This document shows, one piece after another, positions 10,664 through 22,630 of a DNA stretch of 64,000 nt (position 1 is its first letter; the number at the start of each line of letters is the position of its first letter). Below the pieces are notes generated by a model. The model was given only the letters and a program-made list of their open reading frames with translations, ran no database searches and was not told the DNA's origin. The position numbers and the translations under genes were made by a program. The stretch spans positions 19,641,399 through 19,705,398 of the forward strand of contig CAMZMU010000071.1 of the NCBI GenBank assembly GCA_947311845.1, given 5' to 3'. The stretch comes from Poa pratensis. Its lineage: Eukaryota > Streptophyta > Magnoliopsida > Poales > Poaceae.

Positions 10664-10914
10664 GGTATTGGTCCCGGTTCTTGGCACGAACCGGGACCAA
10701 AGCTCCGCCGCACGCCACGTGTCTGGCTCTGGAGCTTTGGTCCCGGTTCGTGCCAAGAACCGGGACCAATACCCCCAACCGAACCGGGACCAATGGTCCA
10801 CGGGGCCGTGGCAACTCGAACCGGGACCAGTGCCAGGCACTGGTCCCGGTTTTTACCTGAACCGGGGCTAATGGCTGGGGCGGCCCTGGACCAAAGATGG
10901 TTTTTCTACTAGTG
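10664..10914. repeat. CACTA right terminus and subterminal repeats
   Basis: Seven or more GGTCCCGGTTC / GAACCGGGACC motifs, mostly as inverted pairs, lead to the terminal inverted repeat at 10899-10914 (minus strand CACTAGTAGAAAAACC). This end is intact and could in principle be recognised by a related transposase. Confidence 0.85.
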
Positions 10915-11955
10915 AAGGGACTTGGATGAAGGAATCGAATCGAATCGGTTTGCCTGCTGATCTATCCTGTACTTGTCTCGTAAATGGGCTTCTAGTTGCT
11001 GGGCTAACTATGTCTTTACCTGGACTCATAGTTCTAAATGGGCTTGGAATTAAAGATTTTGGAGCTGGTTCACGTTTGTCACACACGGACAGGGAGATGA
11101 AATAGTCTGGATGGCAAAAAATTTAGCCACACATGAACAATAACTCAAATTAATGTTTTGTCACGACACATGGAGCTATAGTCCTTGCCCTGAAGAAACG
11201 ACCAACAAGATCAAACACTATCAGGGATGCATGCTTGTCCTGCTTTGCTATCACCCTTACCGATATGTTCATCAAACTGAAGGTTAGGTTCAGAGAGTTG
11301 GAACTTATCAAATATGAGTTTAGAAGGTTGCATGCACTCGACAAACTCTTCAAATATCACTGTGTTTTTGCTAACATGCCACCGTGATACATCCTCACAC
11401 CATAATGATCTCGCTGAGATTCAAATTCGGCCACAAACATATTTTCGCCCATCGAGCAAAACTCCAAGGCCTTAGGGTTTTCCTATGTACTTCAGAAGAG
11501 GGCTTGAAATTATTTGGATGTGAAAATTTTGTGGTTTAGAATCTTCCCTACCAGCATCCACTTCAGTTTTGCATCATCATCAACATCATCAAGATCCAAG
11601 GGGTTGCCCCTTCCTCTGTAAGATCAAACTTCTCCACCTTCTCCTCCAACTGGGCATGAGCTACCCTGTGAATATGCTCATCTTTACTTGTGGTCCGCGA
11701 TGTACTTCGTGATTAGGGATCAAAATAGGGTTTCCGGCCAGCCGATAGTACAAATACGGAGTAGGTACGTCATGTAGACACATGAAACAGCATCTAGCAT
11801 GTGTGCATTTAATGGGTGAGTTTAATACGCATGTGAATTAAAGTCCGGTGGGTTTAATTAGTCAACTTAAGTGTGGTGACATTAATTTAATTATGATGAA
11901 ATTGATTAGTCAACTTAAGTGTGGTGACCCGTGTGGGTACAAAGCAGTCTATACC
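10915..11955. other. Intergenic sequence, no gene recognised
   Basis: There is a 67-codon open frame on the minus strand (11150-11353) without recognisable motifs. 11858-11881 and 11904-11928 are near-identical copies of TTAGTCAACTTAAGTGTGGT, a short tandem duplication. I see nothing else. Confidence 0.5.
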
Positions 11956-12717
11956 CAATATTTGTATCGGATATATCTTTTGAACCGAATGTCCGATTTT
12001 TGATATTTTTTATATATTTGAGATCCTCATGAGTAGATCTTCAGAACAAGATTAATATTGGAAATATTTTGAATTTTTAAAAAAAATTGACTTAGAAAAT
12101 GGTATTGAAACAAAAAAAATCATATTTTTTTTGCACATGTAGTGGTTTTATTTCAAAATATATGAACTCCATAATGAAAATTGTAAAACTTTTAAAAGAA
12201 CCGTGTTTGAACTATAATTAATTGAAAACAGAACTAACATAATTCAAATATGTGCGTAATCTAAGAGGACGTTTTTCAAGTAATTGAAATGTGGATGGCA
12301 AAAATTGATTTTTTTAATTTTTATTAGACAATATGTCGCCTAAAATAATAAATTTTTTAATTAGGAAACTAAACTTTCAAATTTATGAAACATCTATTTT
12401 ATTTGTTGGTAAAAAATCCATTGAAAATAAAATTTGGAATTTATTTACAAAATAAAGTGCACATGAAAATGTTTTACATGTCCGAAACTTTTATGATATA
12501 TTTGTGGTGTCACAAGCAAAAATAATGAAAATATGCATGCAAATATTTGTGATTTCAATACCATTTTCAGAGTCAAAATTTGGACTTTTTCAAAATATGT
12601 ATGAAATATGTCCAATATTGATCTTGTTTAAAAGATCTCCTCGCCAGGATCTCAAAAATATAAAAATATTTAAAATCGGACATTCGGTTCAAAAAATATT
12701 ACTGATACAAAATATTG
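11956..12717. mobile_element. Foldback element with long imperfect terminal inverted repeats (~760 bp)
   Basis: From CAATATTTGTATC at 11956 inward, the left arm matches the complement of the right arm ending at 12717. Shared blocks are GAACCGAATGTCCGATTTT, TTTGAGATCCT, CAAGATYAATATTGGA and GAAAATGGTATTGAAA, spanning about 170 bp per arm with indels. The interior is AT-rich with no gene. Long arms suggest a Mutator-like or generic foldback MITE; no convincing target duplication is visible, so the class is open. Confidence 0.65.
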
Positions 12718-12812
12718 AGAATGAGATTGGATATGCTGGACGAGTGGATAAAATAGCATGTAATTAAGCTCTTGGATTAGGTTAAATTGATGCGACATTT
12801 ATTGCTCACATG

Positions 12813-13480
12813 CAGTGGCGGAGCTTGAAAGAAAATGTTGGGCGGGCCAACCTAAAGCAAAGCACACAAAAATGCAGATTCTAGACAAACTGATGCAGTA
12901 CTGGTTAATGACGAAGCTACAAACTGAAGCAACCTGAAGCAAAGTTCCTAGTAGATTATAGACAAATAGGCTAGTCAATCTTAAAGTTAGGAATGTCAAT
13001 TGAACGTTTTATGCAAAATTCCACAACCACTGCACTAAATTCTTGGAAACCATCATCTGATGGCAACTGGCCGAATTCGGCGTCGTCGCCGCCCTTGCTG
13101 TAGTCCTGCCGGCGGCGGCGCCACCTTGTTGTCGAAGAACTCCTGGTTGCGGGGGGCGGCAACAGCACGCCGCCGCTCTCCAGTGCTGCCCTGCTCCCCA
13201 GGCGCCTAGACCTCCAGTCCTCCACTTCCTCACCGAATTCCTAAACCTAGCGACAGAGGGCTTGACCGCGCCATGGATTTGGTCTCTGTCTGCTACCAGC
13301 GAAGCGAGTGGTATTCTTTTTTTCCGATTCACGACTCGTGCGACTGTGTATAGGAGTACATGCCAAGGGCGTTTGGCTGGGCCGGCCTCTGATGCATAGC
13401 AGCATAGTAGTAAAAATACATTTGGCCAAAATCCTGGGCGGGCCGTGGCCCAGGTCAGCCCTTATTAAGCTCCGCCAGTG
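12813..13480. mobile_element. Non-autonomous hAT element, 668 bp, 8-bp target duplication
   Basis: The element starts CAGTGGCGGAGCTT and ends AAGCTCCGCCAGTG, an inverted repeat with one mismatch. It is flanked by perfect 8-bp direct repeats CTCACATG (12805-12812 and 13481-13488), the duplication size of hAT elements. The interior has a GC-rich portion (13080-13240) open in two minus-strand frames (Arg- and Pro-rich) that I do not recognise; it may be captured host sequence. There is no transposase. Confidence 0.85.
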
Positions 13481-14293
13481 CTCACATGGGCTATGGTAAA
13501 TGGAGTCTGCATGTCATTTATTGTTGTTGATGTCACCGCACAGTTGTGGAGCGTATTACACGGCGCGTATACGCGCGTGGGATACAAGATAGCATATGTA
13601 AGATCTCATCAGGTACCTTGGTTAGGTACGAAGCCAATGGTAGGATATGGGGTGGGTGCGTCGCCGGATTCTCCAACGCATTTTCGAATGAAACTGCTCC
13701 AAATAACTGCTCCTGTCCAGATTTTTTAGGCAAAAGTACACGGATCGAAGGGGTAGTTTAGGAAGAAAACTCAGCATGCGCCTTACTTTGTGACGAAAAT
13801 TGGGGAAAAGATATACGCCTTACTCATGGGAACGGAGGGAGTAATAGATACTTGCGGTAGAGCCTTTCATTACAACCACATATTTTACCAAACCTGTGAC
13901 AACCCAATCCAAATTTGCATGACGTCAGCCCACAAGCTGGAAATGCCTACATGATACCTAAAAGGTACTTTTTCATTAATTCCATTTTAAACAGTATATG
14001 CAAAAGTTGCACCTGAACAATCCTTAACTTCTGATCGAATTAAACATGTATACTAATTAATAAACATCTTTTTACGTTTGTACACGTTATAAGTGTGACA
14101 AGAGTTGAGAAATGTGATTATCAAAAAAAAAAAGAGTTGAGAAATGTGGCAACTGCATTTCGATTATAAATGCTTGGGCCCTGCTAGTATCTAACCACGC
14201 CCGGTAATTAACAAAATATCCAAAGACCCCCCTCCCAAGAGAAAAAAGAACATCAGAGATTTACAATACGGTATGTATTGTTGTGCTGTAATC
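13481..14293. other. Intergenic and 3' flank of polyphenol oxidase
   Basis: 13783-13843 is a partial Stowaway-like copy: two CGCCTTACT motifs and an end ACGGAGGGAGTA, without a matching left end. 14110-14150 contains a duplicated AGAGTTGAGAAATGTG around a poly-A tract. The part close to 14293 should be the 3' UTR of the minus-strand gene. Confidence 0.5.
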
Positions 14294-16132
14294 TCACTCC
14301 ACCATGTACACTATTCTTAGGCCTCCGATCTTAACCTTCCCATGTCTCGGCACCAACGTCACAGTCACAGTCTCTTCTCCGTCGGCACCCAAGTCTTCTA
14401 AGAGCTCGTTCAAGGCCACCCTCATACTCGTCTTTATCACCACTCCCTTCCCCGTGCCGTCCATGCTGGGATGACTCAAGCACACGAAGCTCTCCGCCAT
14501 CTCCCGCCCACCTGGCTCGACCTTCTCGTGCTCCATGGCGTTTATGTATACGTCGAACTTAACCATATCTGTGCCGTCGGTCTCGATGCCCTCAACCACT
14601 AGCACCTCCTCCTGCACGTCCTTCTCCTGCCGGCTTCGCAACACTCGCGGCCGCCTCACCTCCGCAGTCACCGCCACATCGTTGAGTGATACCGGAAACC
14701 TGACGGACTTCAGTAAGCCTTTCTTGTTGTTCACGTTGGGAATTGTAGGCGGCCGCGCGTCGACCCACGGCATGTTGACGCCATCAAACTTGTACCGGAG
14801 CTTCTCGATGTCAAGCACATCACGGACCGTGATTCGCACGAGGCGTGACTCCTCGTCATAGAAGAGGAAGGAAGAGTCGAGCCAGTCGGGGTCTGTGAAG
14901 TCGACATGGCCACGGTAGCCGCGGGCAGCGCCGATGTCACGCCAGGCCTCCCACAGGCGGTCTATGTTGTTGTGATGCGGGTAGAAGATAGGGTCGCGGC
15001 CAGCCGAGTAGTAGACGCCCATGTTCTCCACGTTGGGTTCAGCTATGTTGCCGGTCCAAGTGTGCACCGTGTTGTGGGGGAACAGCTCCACTGTCCCAGC
15101 GCCCGGTTGGTCAGCCTGCCCGGCACGGAAGGGCTGGCCATGGAAGAGCGAGGGCAGAGCAGCATTGGTAATCATCTGAATTTTTCAAGCAGCCATATGA
15201 TCAGTTGAATTACATATAGGCCACGTATGAACGTTATGTAAGATGAAAAAAAAGGTTTGAAGGTATGAAGTCACATAGCCCAGTACCTGTTTGTACATGA
15301 CCCTGAGGTTCTGCTGAATCTGCTGCCCGTCGGTGAAGTTGTTCTCTCCCTCTTCTCGAACGAATTCCAGGTCCACAATCTTGGGCGGCACGTGCCTTGG
15401 GTTCCGTACGGGGTCATACAGCGGCGACGACGAGTTGGCGAACTCGGCCGGCAACTGCATCCCCTCCGGCACGTCCCAGCTCCAGAACGGCAAGGCGAAC
15501 CCAGGTTCTCCGAGCAGCTTCGCCGCGATACGCTCGAAGAAGTAGAGGTAGGCGCGATGGAACGGGTAGAAAAACCATGAGAAGTGGATCTGCACGTCCA
15601 GCTCCGGGTTACCAGTCTGATGGTAAGAGCCGGTGCAGTACGCGCAGTGGATGTTGGCCATCTGGTAAAAGCTCCGTGGATCCGTGTGCGGCAGCGCCTT
15701 CATCAGGGCTATCACGCGCTCGTACTTGGCCATGTACTCCGCCCCCACCGCGTGCACCGGCCGCCGAACCCTCAGCGGCTCGGCCGGGTCCGGGAGCGTG
15801 AAGTTGATTGGCTCGGACGCCGACATCGGCGGACAGCAATAGAATGGCGGGAGCGGATGCGGCGGGAGCTTTGGCTTGCTGCACGTGTGTAGGCTGGTCA
15901 CTATAGGTCCGCCGATAGTCTTCTCAGCGCTGCCGTCGGAAACTGTGGCGGTGACGGCGTCGCCTGCGCATGAGACGATGTATGGATCGAGGCCGGAGAC
16001 GCTGAAAAGCTTTCTCGGCAGAGAGTAGATGCATGGGTTTAAGGAGACGGGGAAGGCGGTATAGACGACCGTGGCGACGGCGCCAATGAGGAAGACGCAG
16101 GCCACGAGTGGAGCGTGGTGTCTAGTAGCCAT
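14294..16132 (-). CDS. PPO: Polyphenol oxidase (catechol oxidase type), 575 aa, two exons
   Basis: Exons 15287-16132 and 14294-15175 join at ACAAACAG|GTACTG and AATTCAG|ATG in phase 0, giving 575 residues, close to known wheat PPOs. The enzyme oxidises o-diphenols to quinones with O2, causing browning. CuA ligands are H162 (HCAYC, with C166 for the Cys-His thioether), H183 and H192 (HFSWFFYPFHR). CuB ligands are H316 and H320 (HNTVH) plus the FYPHH pair at 349-350. The C-terminus has the PPO1_DWL motif (DPDWLDSSFLFYDE) and a KFDV motif. The N-terminus is not a typical Ser/Thr-rich transit peptide: a hydrophobic segment at residues 8-30 looks like a secretory signal or anchor. No stop or frameshift is seen, so the gene appears functional. 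The ATG at 16132 has a good context (GCCATGG). Wheat PPOs map to homoeologous group 2, which hints at the chromosome. Confidence 0.93.
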
Positions 16133-16173
16133 GGCTTCACCGCTTCAGCTGCTTGTTGCCTCGCGCGCAGGCA

Positions 16174-16184
16174 GCTATATATGG
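16174..16184 (-). promoter_or_regulatory. TATA box of the polyphenol oxidase gene
   Basis: CCATATATAGC on the minus strand lies about 45 bases before the ATG at 16132. The spacing fits a short leader. Confidence 0.55.
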
Positions 16185-16503
16185 TGGCTAATTAAGCTGC
16201 TCACAAGTCACAGCTTAGTACGAGGGAAAACGATCGAGCTTGCTAGCGACACGAGATAAGGCGCGGTCTGCAATCCGCCACGGGCGGGACACCCATCCCG
16301 TATCCCCGTTGGGCAAGGGTGTTCACATATTGTAAGCCAAGAAGCGCATGGCTTGCTTTATTCGCGCCGGCTGCGGGCAGCCATAGACCTTGGGAGTTCG
16401 ACTAGTCTGTACTCGGGCCAAGGACTTGTGTATGATCTGTACTTGGGCACGTTATTGGTAGGTACTAACTAACCAACCGTTCACTTGTAAACATAAACAT
16501 ATA

Positions 16504-16764
16504 CTCCCTCCTTAGTCCTTACTGAAAGTAAGGCGTATATTATTTTAAATTTTTAAGAAGTGTAAAGTTTAACCAAGTTTTTAGAAAAATATTAACACTT
16601 TCCACACCAAATCAATACTATTAAATACATCATGAATTATATTTTCATTTTATTTTCATATAGTATTGTAGTTGTTGGTTTTTTTTTTCTAAAATCTTGC
16701 TCAAACGTTACATTGCTTGACTTTTCTAAAAATATATACGCCTTACTTTTAGAAACGGAGGGAC
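16504..16764. mobile_element. Stowaway MITE, ~261 bp
   Basis: TA-flanked termini CTCCCTCC and GGAGGGAC, with the inner repeat AAAGTAAGGCGTATAT present at both ends in inverted orientation. This is a mariner-type non-autonomous element, 370 bases upstream of the polyphenol oxidase start codon. Confidence 0.85.
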
Positions 16765-16766
16765 TA

Positions 16767-18409
16767 CTTGCGTTATCATTCTTTTTTGGTTCACTGTAAG
16801 CGATATGTCTTATTGTCGGGCGAATCCCGAGCAACTGTATTATTGTCCACATTGGGTTGTTGCCGGTGCAAAGCATCTGCAAGTGGCGGGCTCCGGGAGA
16901 GGAGGAGCGGCAAGCACCATGGGCGAACGAGTTCATATTCTTCACGAGCCATCTTGAGCATAGATTGATGTCGCCGGGATTGAAATTCTTCTGGGAGCTA
17001 TTTTGATTCTGTGGGCTGCGCCTCCACGACATTGCCCCCCAACTCCATCCTCCACGTCGCATGCTTCGCGACATTATGCGGGGACTGGATAGCATGTGAT
17101 CTGCCTCTCCTTCTCTGGCTCGAGTAATTTTCTGGTAACCAGCAACGAGAAGTAGCCGGTGGACCGTTTCTCACTTGTGCCATTATGTTCCAACTCTGCC
17201 ATGAGGTCCAAAATTCCCCACCAGCGTGGAAGACTGGAAGCACACTTTCTCTTACTGCTAGGCGACTTTGCTTGAAGGGGAAGTCGGCTTCCTACCTTTC
17301 TCCACGGACCCATTTGTGTCACGACACAACCTATCTACCAAGCCGAGTAACACGGATCACGTGGTGGTGGAGTCGTTGAAAAAAAGATTCGCACGCTCAA
17401 GGCACGAATTATGGTTGCGGAACTTAGTCGCCTACTCGTTGTCTTGGAATATTCAACTCCTCCGTGCAAGGGTGAATCTGATGGAATATTCAAATCCCTG
17501 GGCGCTCGCTATATTTTATTCGGCGCTACTAGTCCACTTCTGCATTTTGGGAGCCAATTGGTATTGCCGGACACAAACATGTATTGAGCCAGGGCCACCT
17601 CCAGCTACACATGGAGAGATTCTCGTCTCTCTTTTTAGGGTGCCACTAGGAAGACACAATCCAAAGTGATGTGTGTCCGACACTCCCAACAGATAGAGTA
17701 AATCCGAACTCTATATTGGGAGTGCGGCGGGAGATCGCTCTAAGCCCCCATCTGTGAGCCACCCTATGAGCCTACCTAGGTATTCTCTCGTCAACTGTAT
17801 TACTGTGAGTCATGTTAGCTAACCATGTCATGGATCATTGTCAACTAATTTTCACACGGCACAGTTTCATGGGTGTAATTACGCCTCTGGTACACCACAT
17901 CATAACAAAAAAAATGTTGCCGAGAACTAATTTTGTACCCGACCAAAATGAGCATGTCCCGATCGATCGGCATGCGTTCACTGAGGTCTCTTATTCATAC
18001 GTCTCCTAGCTTGTTCAAACAACAAAACATAGGCTCGCTTGGGGTGGGTTTCAGTATTTGAGCGCATCTTCCTGCGTTCGATGTGGTACTACACGCGCGC
18101 GGAAGACACGTTCTACACTGCACTCCACGGAGAAATAGTTGTAAAATCCACATGATATGACACATCAAGTCTTTTTCGATTGGCAGGGGAAGGTAAAATG
18201 AGCGGCTTACAATTTAGCGCGGCGCTCGCGTATGTTGAACGTATGGCGCGAAATTAGGCAATTCGACACCACCAGGCTACGATCCATCCATCTCATCATG
18301 TCATCCAAGGACTGATGTGGTTGTCTTGTCCTTGCCGTCGACGTTCGTTGAGAGCACAGAATCATTCGTGAGCCTCTTTCACATCGTTTTCGTAGTAAGT
18401 TATCGTAGG
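16767..18409. other. Intergenic, no gene recognised
   Basis: Mixed-composition sequence. The longest open frame (17268-17669, plus) has no recognisable motif, no biased codon use and no start context, so I do not call it a gene. Confidence 0.5.
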
Positions 18410-20207
18410 GTGTGTTTGGTTGAGATTTTTAGACAGATTCGCGTTGTGGAAGCTGGAATCTGAACCAAACAAGTTTTCAAGCCTGCCCAGATTTCCGAAC
18501 GCAGCTGATTCCCACCGTGTAAAATGAAAGTTGCTCCACCCCCAGATTTCAGTGCGTTGCGTTCAGACAAGTTGGGGGAAATTACCCGCAGTGCCACCGC
18601 TAAGTGAAAACTGGACGGTTCAATCTATTTTTTCCTCGTCCAACCGGACTCGTTCTTCCCCGTTGCTCCCCTTTCTCCACGACTCACGGAAACAGAGGAG
18701 ATGCGCTGCTCGGGTTCCGCCTCGCCCATGGACGGATCCACTATGGAGCAAGGGTGTGCAGATGAACACCCAAATATTTCTACAGAAAATTTCATATATA
18801 TATATATAGTGTATTGTGGCATACATATTTCTTATAGCTGTATAGGTTGCGTTCTTGCGTTTCTCTTGCTCAGACATTGAATTAGCAATAGCGATCAGCC
18901 CATCTCTCATGCGGCCCAACTAGCTGAACTGCCGAGCTGGGCCTGCTGACCAAGCAAATTAGCAAACAGGTAAACAGCCACACATTTGAGACTATCGCTT
19001 GCCGGGAGGGGCTAGCGTTTGCTGTTGATTTGCAAGTGCGGTGTATCCATGTTGCTTCTGATTGTCTGAACTTTGGAGGTCATAAATTATACAGTATACG
19101 TGATCAAAATAAGTGTAGCCTCTACTACTCAATCCTGCAGAAGATCGACCAACGGGGCGTGCTATGTTTGAGAAGATCATTTTACCCATGCTCATATGCT
19201 AGGGGAAGCTTCTCTTTACCTAGATCATGGGCGCCAATTGAGCAACGAGCCAAAACAAAATGTGACACTAACCCCCAAAAAAATCACGACCAGTCGGTGC
19301 TAGAAAAGAAAGCAACGAGCAGGCTACCAGCACCCCCAAATTGAGCAATGGCTCAGCGAGGCAGCGGCGACACTCTATGGCTTCGATGTCGCCGACGTAG
19401 GGTGAACCAGAGGAGGGCAAGAAGGGTGATGTGGCGGCGTGCGCAGGCTAGCCGGCCAGGTCCAGCGGTCATCAATTTGTATGTTTATTGGCGTGCATAG
19501 ACCATTTTTACTTTCTCATCTTTATATTTTCTGTTGGTTAAAATTTGAACACCCAAAGTTAAATTTCTGGATCCGTCTCTGGCCTCGCCGCCCAAGTCCG
19601 GCGTCGTACGGTGGCCCCAGTCGACGGCCACAGGTCGTGCGCACGGAAGCGCGGCTGGCATGGCGGTATTTGCCTCGGAGTGTCCCTTCCGCTGCCTTTC
19701 TTGCTCTCATCCACAGTGGGCACCTGCCTGTGCGGTTGGTTGGCCGCGCTCGTCCGGCCGGAATGGGACTGGGACGGTGGAGCAAGTGCGTGTGCCTGGA
19801 AATGCTATTCAAGTTTAAACAGCAGATGTAATTCGTGGGTGCATAAGCAATGTATGTATCGAATATGTTCAGCTCGACTCTGCTTTTTTTCTTTGCAGGA
19901 AGGTGTTTGTGGAAATGCTCGTACGAGTATGTATGTTTGTTCTATTGGCTATATGTATACAAGATTAAGAAATGTAAAATTGCTTGGTAAAACCATAAAT
20001 TTCATGTCTATTATTATAGAAACCATTTTATATAAAAATAATTTCTCACGGAGTTAGGAGGCATAATAGACGTTTCATATGGACTCCACAGTTGACAGTT
20101 GTTCTAACCAAACAACTTTCAGCTTTCTCACAGTCAGCAGATTTTTCACAGCAGATTTCTCACAGCTGATTTTCAGGAATCCACAGCTCAACCAAACACA
20201 CCCGTCG
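18410..20207. mobile_element. Possible hAT-like non-autonomous element, ~1.8 kb
   Basis: The left end GGGTGTGTTTGGTTGAG and the right end CTCAACCAAACACACCC are perfect inverted repeats of 17 bp. This is a terminus type common among grass hAT-like elements. Inner sequence near both ends shows GCAGATTT/ACAGATTC-like motifs. The flanking 8-mers do not match, so this could be two separate MITE ends. An (AT)n run lies at 18793-18810. No transposase is seen. Confidence 0.45.
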
Positions 20208-20257
20208 AAACGTTTGGATTTATGTTTTCCGTATGGACTATTCTATTTGATTACTTC

Positions 20258-20485
20258 CTCCCTCCGTTCTACATTAATTGAGGTTTTAGTTTTGTCTCGT
20301 GTCAAACCTCGTAAGGTTTTGCCCAGCCTATGGCAAAAATAAGCTAATATTTGTAACATCAAACATATGTACCGCAAAAGATTGAATCTAATTTGGTGTT
20401 GTACACAATGATATATTTTTTAGAGACTTAATCAAACTAAAAAAATTACGTTAGGCCAAAGATAGAACTTCAGTTAATTTGGAGT
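20258..20485. mobile_element. Degenerate Stowaway-like MITE
   Basis: The left end CTCCCTCCGTTCTACATTAA is typical. The complement of the right side (CCAAATTAACTGAAGTTCTA, about 20464-20483) resembles the inner repeat, but the terminal CTCCC is lost. The right boundary is approximate. Confidence 0.5.
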
Positions 20486-20660
20486 GGGATTTGCATTATA
20501 TTTTTTCCATGCACCCAAAGCCTGTTGGAAAATCCTTAGATTTTCACACGGCACAATCAAACAACCAAACGACGCCCAATGCAATTTCATTCTTATAGGT
20601 TGGAGTATACATTTTTTCGACAAAGTGAATATATTAATATATAATAGATAGCAGTTGAAG

Positions 20661-20843
20661 GGGAGCCTTGGCGTAGTGGTAAAGTTGTTGTCTTGTGACC
20701 ATGAGGTCACGGGTTCAAATCCTGGAAACAACCTCTTGCAGAAATGCAGGGTAAGGCTGCGTACAAAAGACCGAAAGTGGTCGGACCCTTCCCCTGACCC
20801 TGCGTAAGCAGGAGCTAAATGCACCGGACCACCCAAAGAAAAT
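20661..20843 (+). mobile_element. Au SINE (tRNA-derived), with target-site duplication
   Basis: The 5' part is tRNA-like with a Pol III A box (TGGCGTAGTGG, 20669-20679) and B box (GGTTCAAATCC, 20712-20722). The body (CTTGCAGAAATGCAGGG, GTGGTCGGACCCTTCCCC, CCCTGCG) matches the Au SINE family first described in Aegilops. Flanking direct repeats TAGATAGCAGTT (20645-20656) and TAGATAGCAATT (20846-20857) differ at one base. It is not a tRNA gene; the anticodon arm does not fold properly. It moved by LINE machinery. Confidence 0.92.
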
Positions 20844-20859
20844 ATTAGATAGCAATTAC

Positions 20860-22630
20860 ATTCAGCCTCTGCTTAAGAACTAGTCGAAAGTTTCAAAAAA
20901 AAAAAAGAACTAGTCGACAGCTAAAATGATAAAGAAGAAGACAAAAAATAGACACCGCCACAGTGATCAAACTACCAATACAACACCCAGAACTACAGAA
21001 GAGTTTCTCCAAAAGCGACGCCTCCAAAATGAAACAATGCAGAAACACTGTCATCACCCAATCAAAGATTGTAGGTTTTCACCCAGAAGAAAATCCAAAC
21101 TATTCAGATAATGTCTTCAACAAGAAATATATTATTCTAATATTCACAGGTACAACCAATTAAGGGAGACCTAGGGTTTTCACACTCAACGCTCAAAAAG
21201 CACCACCAAAAAACTGGAGTCCCGAGTGATCCGACCCCAGTGAGACCGCCGCTACAAGCACCAATAATTAAGCTCACATGTACATGTGCGGTTCGGATAG
21301 GAACTTCTACCCCCAACCATGCCCGCAAAACACCCTGTGCTGCAATGTCTTCGTCACATCCAAGGCTCCGCACCCGTAAATATTGGTCTTCCAGTCATAA
21401 CTGTCTTCACATTCTCGGCCTTCGTCCCGCACCATGGAAATCGCAAGCGTCCATATGTCCCAGGGTGTCAATAAAAAGCGGAGCTTCGCGACACGCCCCC
21501 TTGAAGCCCCGCGGGCTAAAATTTGGCGTGCACCACCGAATCCCTTCTAGGCCATAGCTTTCAGAGCACATATGTCAATCCGTGAATACCACCTGCGAAG
21601 ACATCTGGAACTCCTCGATGACCAGACCAAGAACTACGATAACATGTAGATTGGAGAGTTGGGCAGAAAAAGACAACTAAGACCACCGCCAAACCTATAG
21701 AACTTCACCACCACGCACCGGACAGACTGGTCTCTCGTGAGAAGCCTCTAGATCGTCGCGGCCAAACCCTAACGACACAACGAGCATCCATGCCACAGCA
21801 GCAGGACACGAGGCGAAAAAGCCAGCCGTGCCTGTGTGTTTTCTTTCATCCGTGAATCAGAGGCCAAGAATGGCCGTATATATGAATGAGCCAATAATGA
21901 ACAGATCTCCTAAGATGCCACGTAGGTAGATTAATAAAATCATTTCATGATACTGACCTGATTTAACCATGGAAAATAAGATCACAGACGGGGTGTTGAA
22001 GCAGTGAATTACATAACAAAGAATGTTTATTTAACCCACATTTGAAAAACCAGAATGTCGAGCTTAACCTTATCATGCTACGCTCGCCAGTAAAACCGTT
22101 TAGCTCACTACTGCAGAAGAGAACATCTTACTCGGTATTTGTGGGACGACTCGAATCCAGCTTGACTCAATACCATCACGTTCATCGTTGTGGTTTACTC
22201 ATCAGTTATGACGAAATAAGAATAGACAATTTAACATGCATGCTCAGTTTGGCCACTGCTTATAAACATGGGAACCGTACAGCAGGACCAAAATCAAATA
22301 GCACTACTTAGTACTACTAGTACATAGGTTTTCGACCATTTATGAGCATACAACAATGCACATACATTTTCGCGAAAGTATATCTAATTTGAAAAAGAAA
22401 CTTCGAATGTTTCCAGAGCCCTAAGCAATGGCGCACCAGATGCAGAGTGCTGCCTAAACTGTACATTTGTGCTACCATGGTCTTCCTTATTCGAGGAAGT
22501 TGATGAGCCTTTCGGCAAGTTGTGTATCTCAAAGGAAAACATTCCATACCTACCGTGATATGTACAGCTGAAGTACTGACTGAAACGAAGTAGAACCTAA
22601 TTGTATGGGCGTACGGTTAAATAGTACTGC
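20860..22630. other. Intergenic, no gene recognised
   Basis: 20876-20920 has a duplicated GAACTAGTCGA around a poly-A tract. 21130-21880 is moderately GC-rich and looks like old transposon sequence, but I cannot name the family. The end near 22631 includes the 3' UTR of the following minus-strand gene. Confidence 0.4.

Larger units (their letters stand above)
1..10914 (-). mobile_element. CACTA (En/Spm) DNA transposon, left end outside window
   Basis: The right terminus at 10899-10914 reads, on the minus strand, CACTAGTAGAAAAACC, a CACTA terminus. Inverted GGTCCCGGTT / AACCGGGACC subterminal repeats lie next to it (10664-10870) and again at 110-290. Two transposon genes are on the minus strand: tnp2-like (7983-10515) and a second gene with plant-transposase and Ulp1-like parts (636-4356). 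This is the usual two-gene layout of autonomous grass CACTA elements. The left terminus is not in the window, so the 3-bp target duplication cannot be tested; the three bases after the right end are AAG. Both genes are damaged, so this copy should not be autonomous. The middle (4.4-8.0 kb) carries a different subterminal motif (CCAACCGGGACTAAA), so a second CACTA derivative may be nested there. Confidence 0.82.

Noticed and set aside
11150..11353. Small gene on the minus strand
   Set aside because: A short frame without motif or splice context; no support.
15333..15892. Plus-strand ORFs across the polyphenol oxidase
   Set aside because: GC-rich antisense shadows of a clear enzyme-coding exon.
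17268..17669. 133-aa plus-strand ORF as a gene
   Set aside because: No recognisable motif, promoter or conserved composition; the length is within chance for this base composition.
20661..20735. tRNA gene
   Set aside because: A and B boxes are present, but the body continues into Au SINE sequence with target duplication, and the cloverleaf is incomplete.
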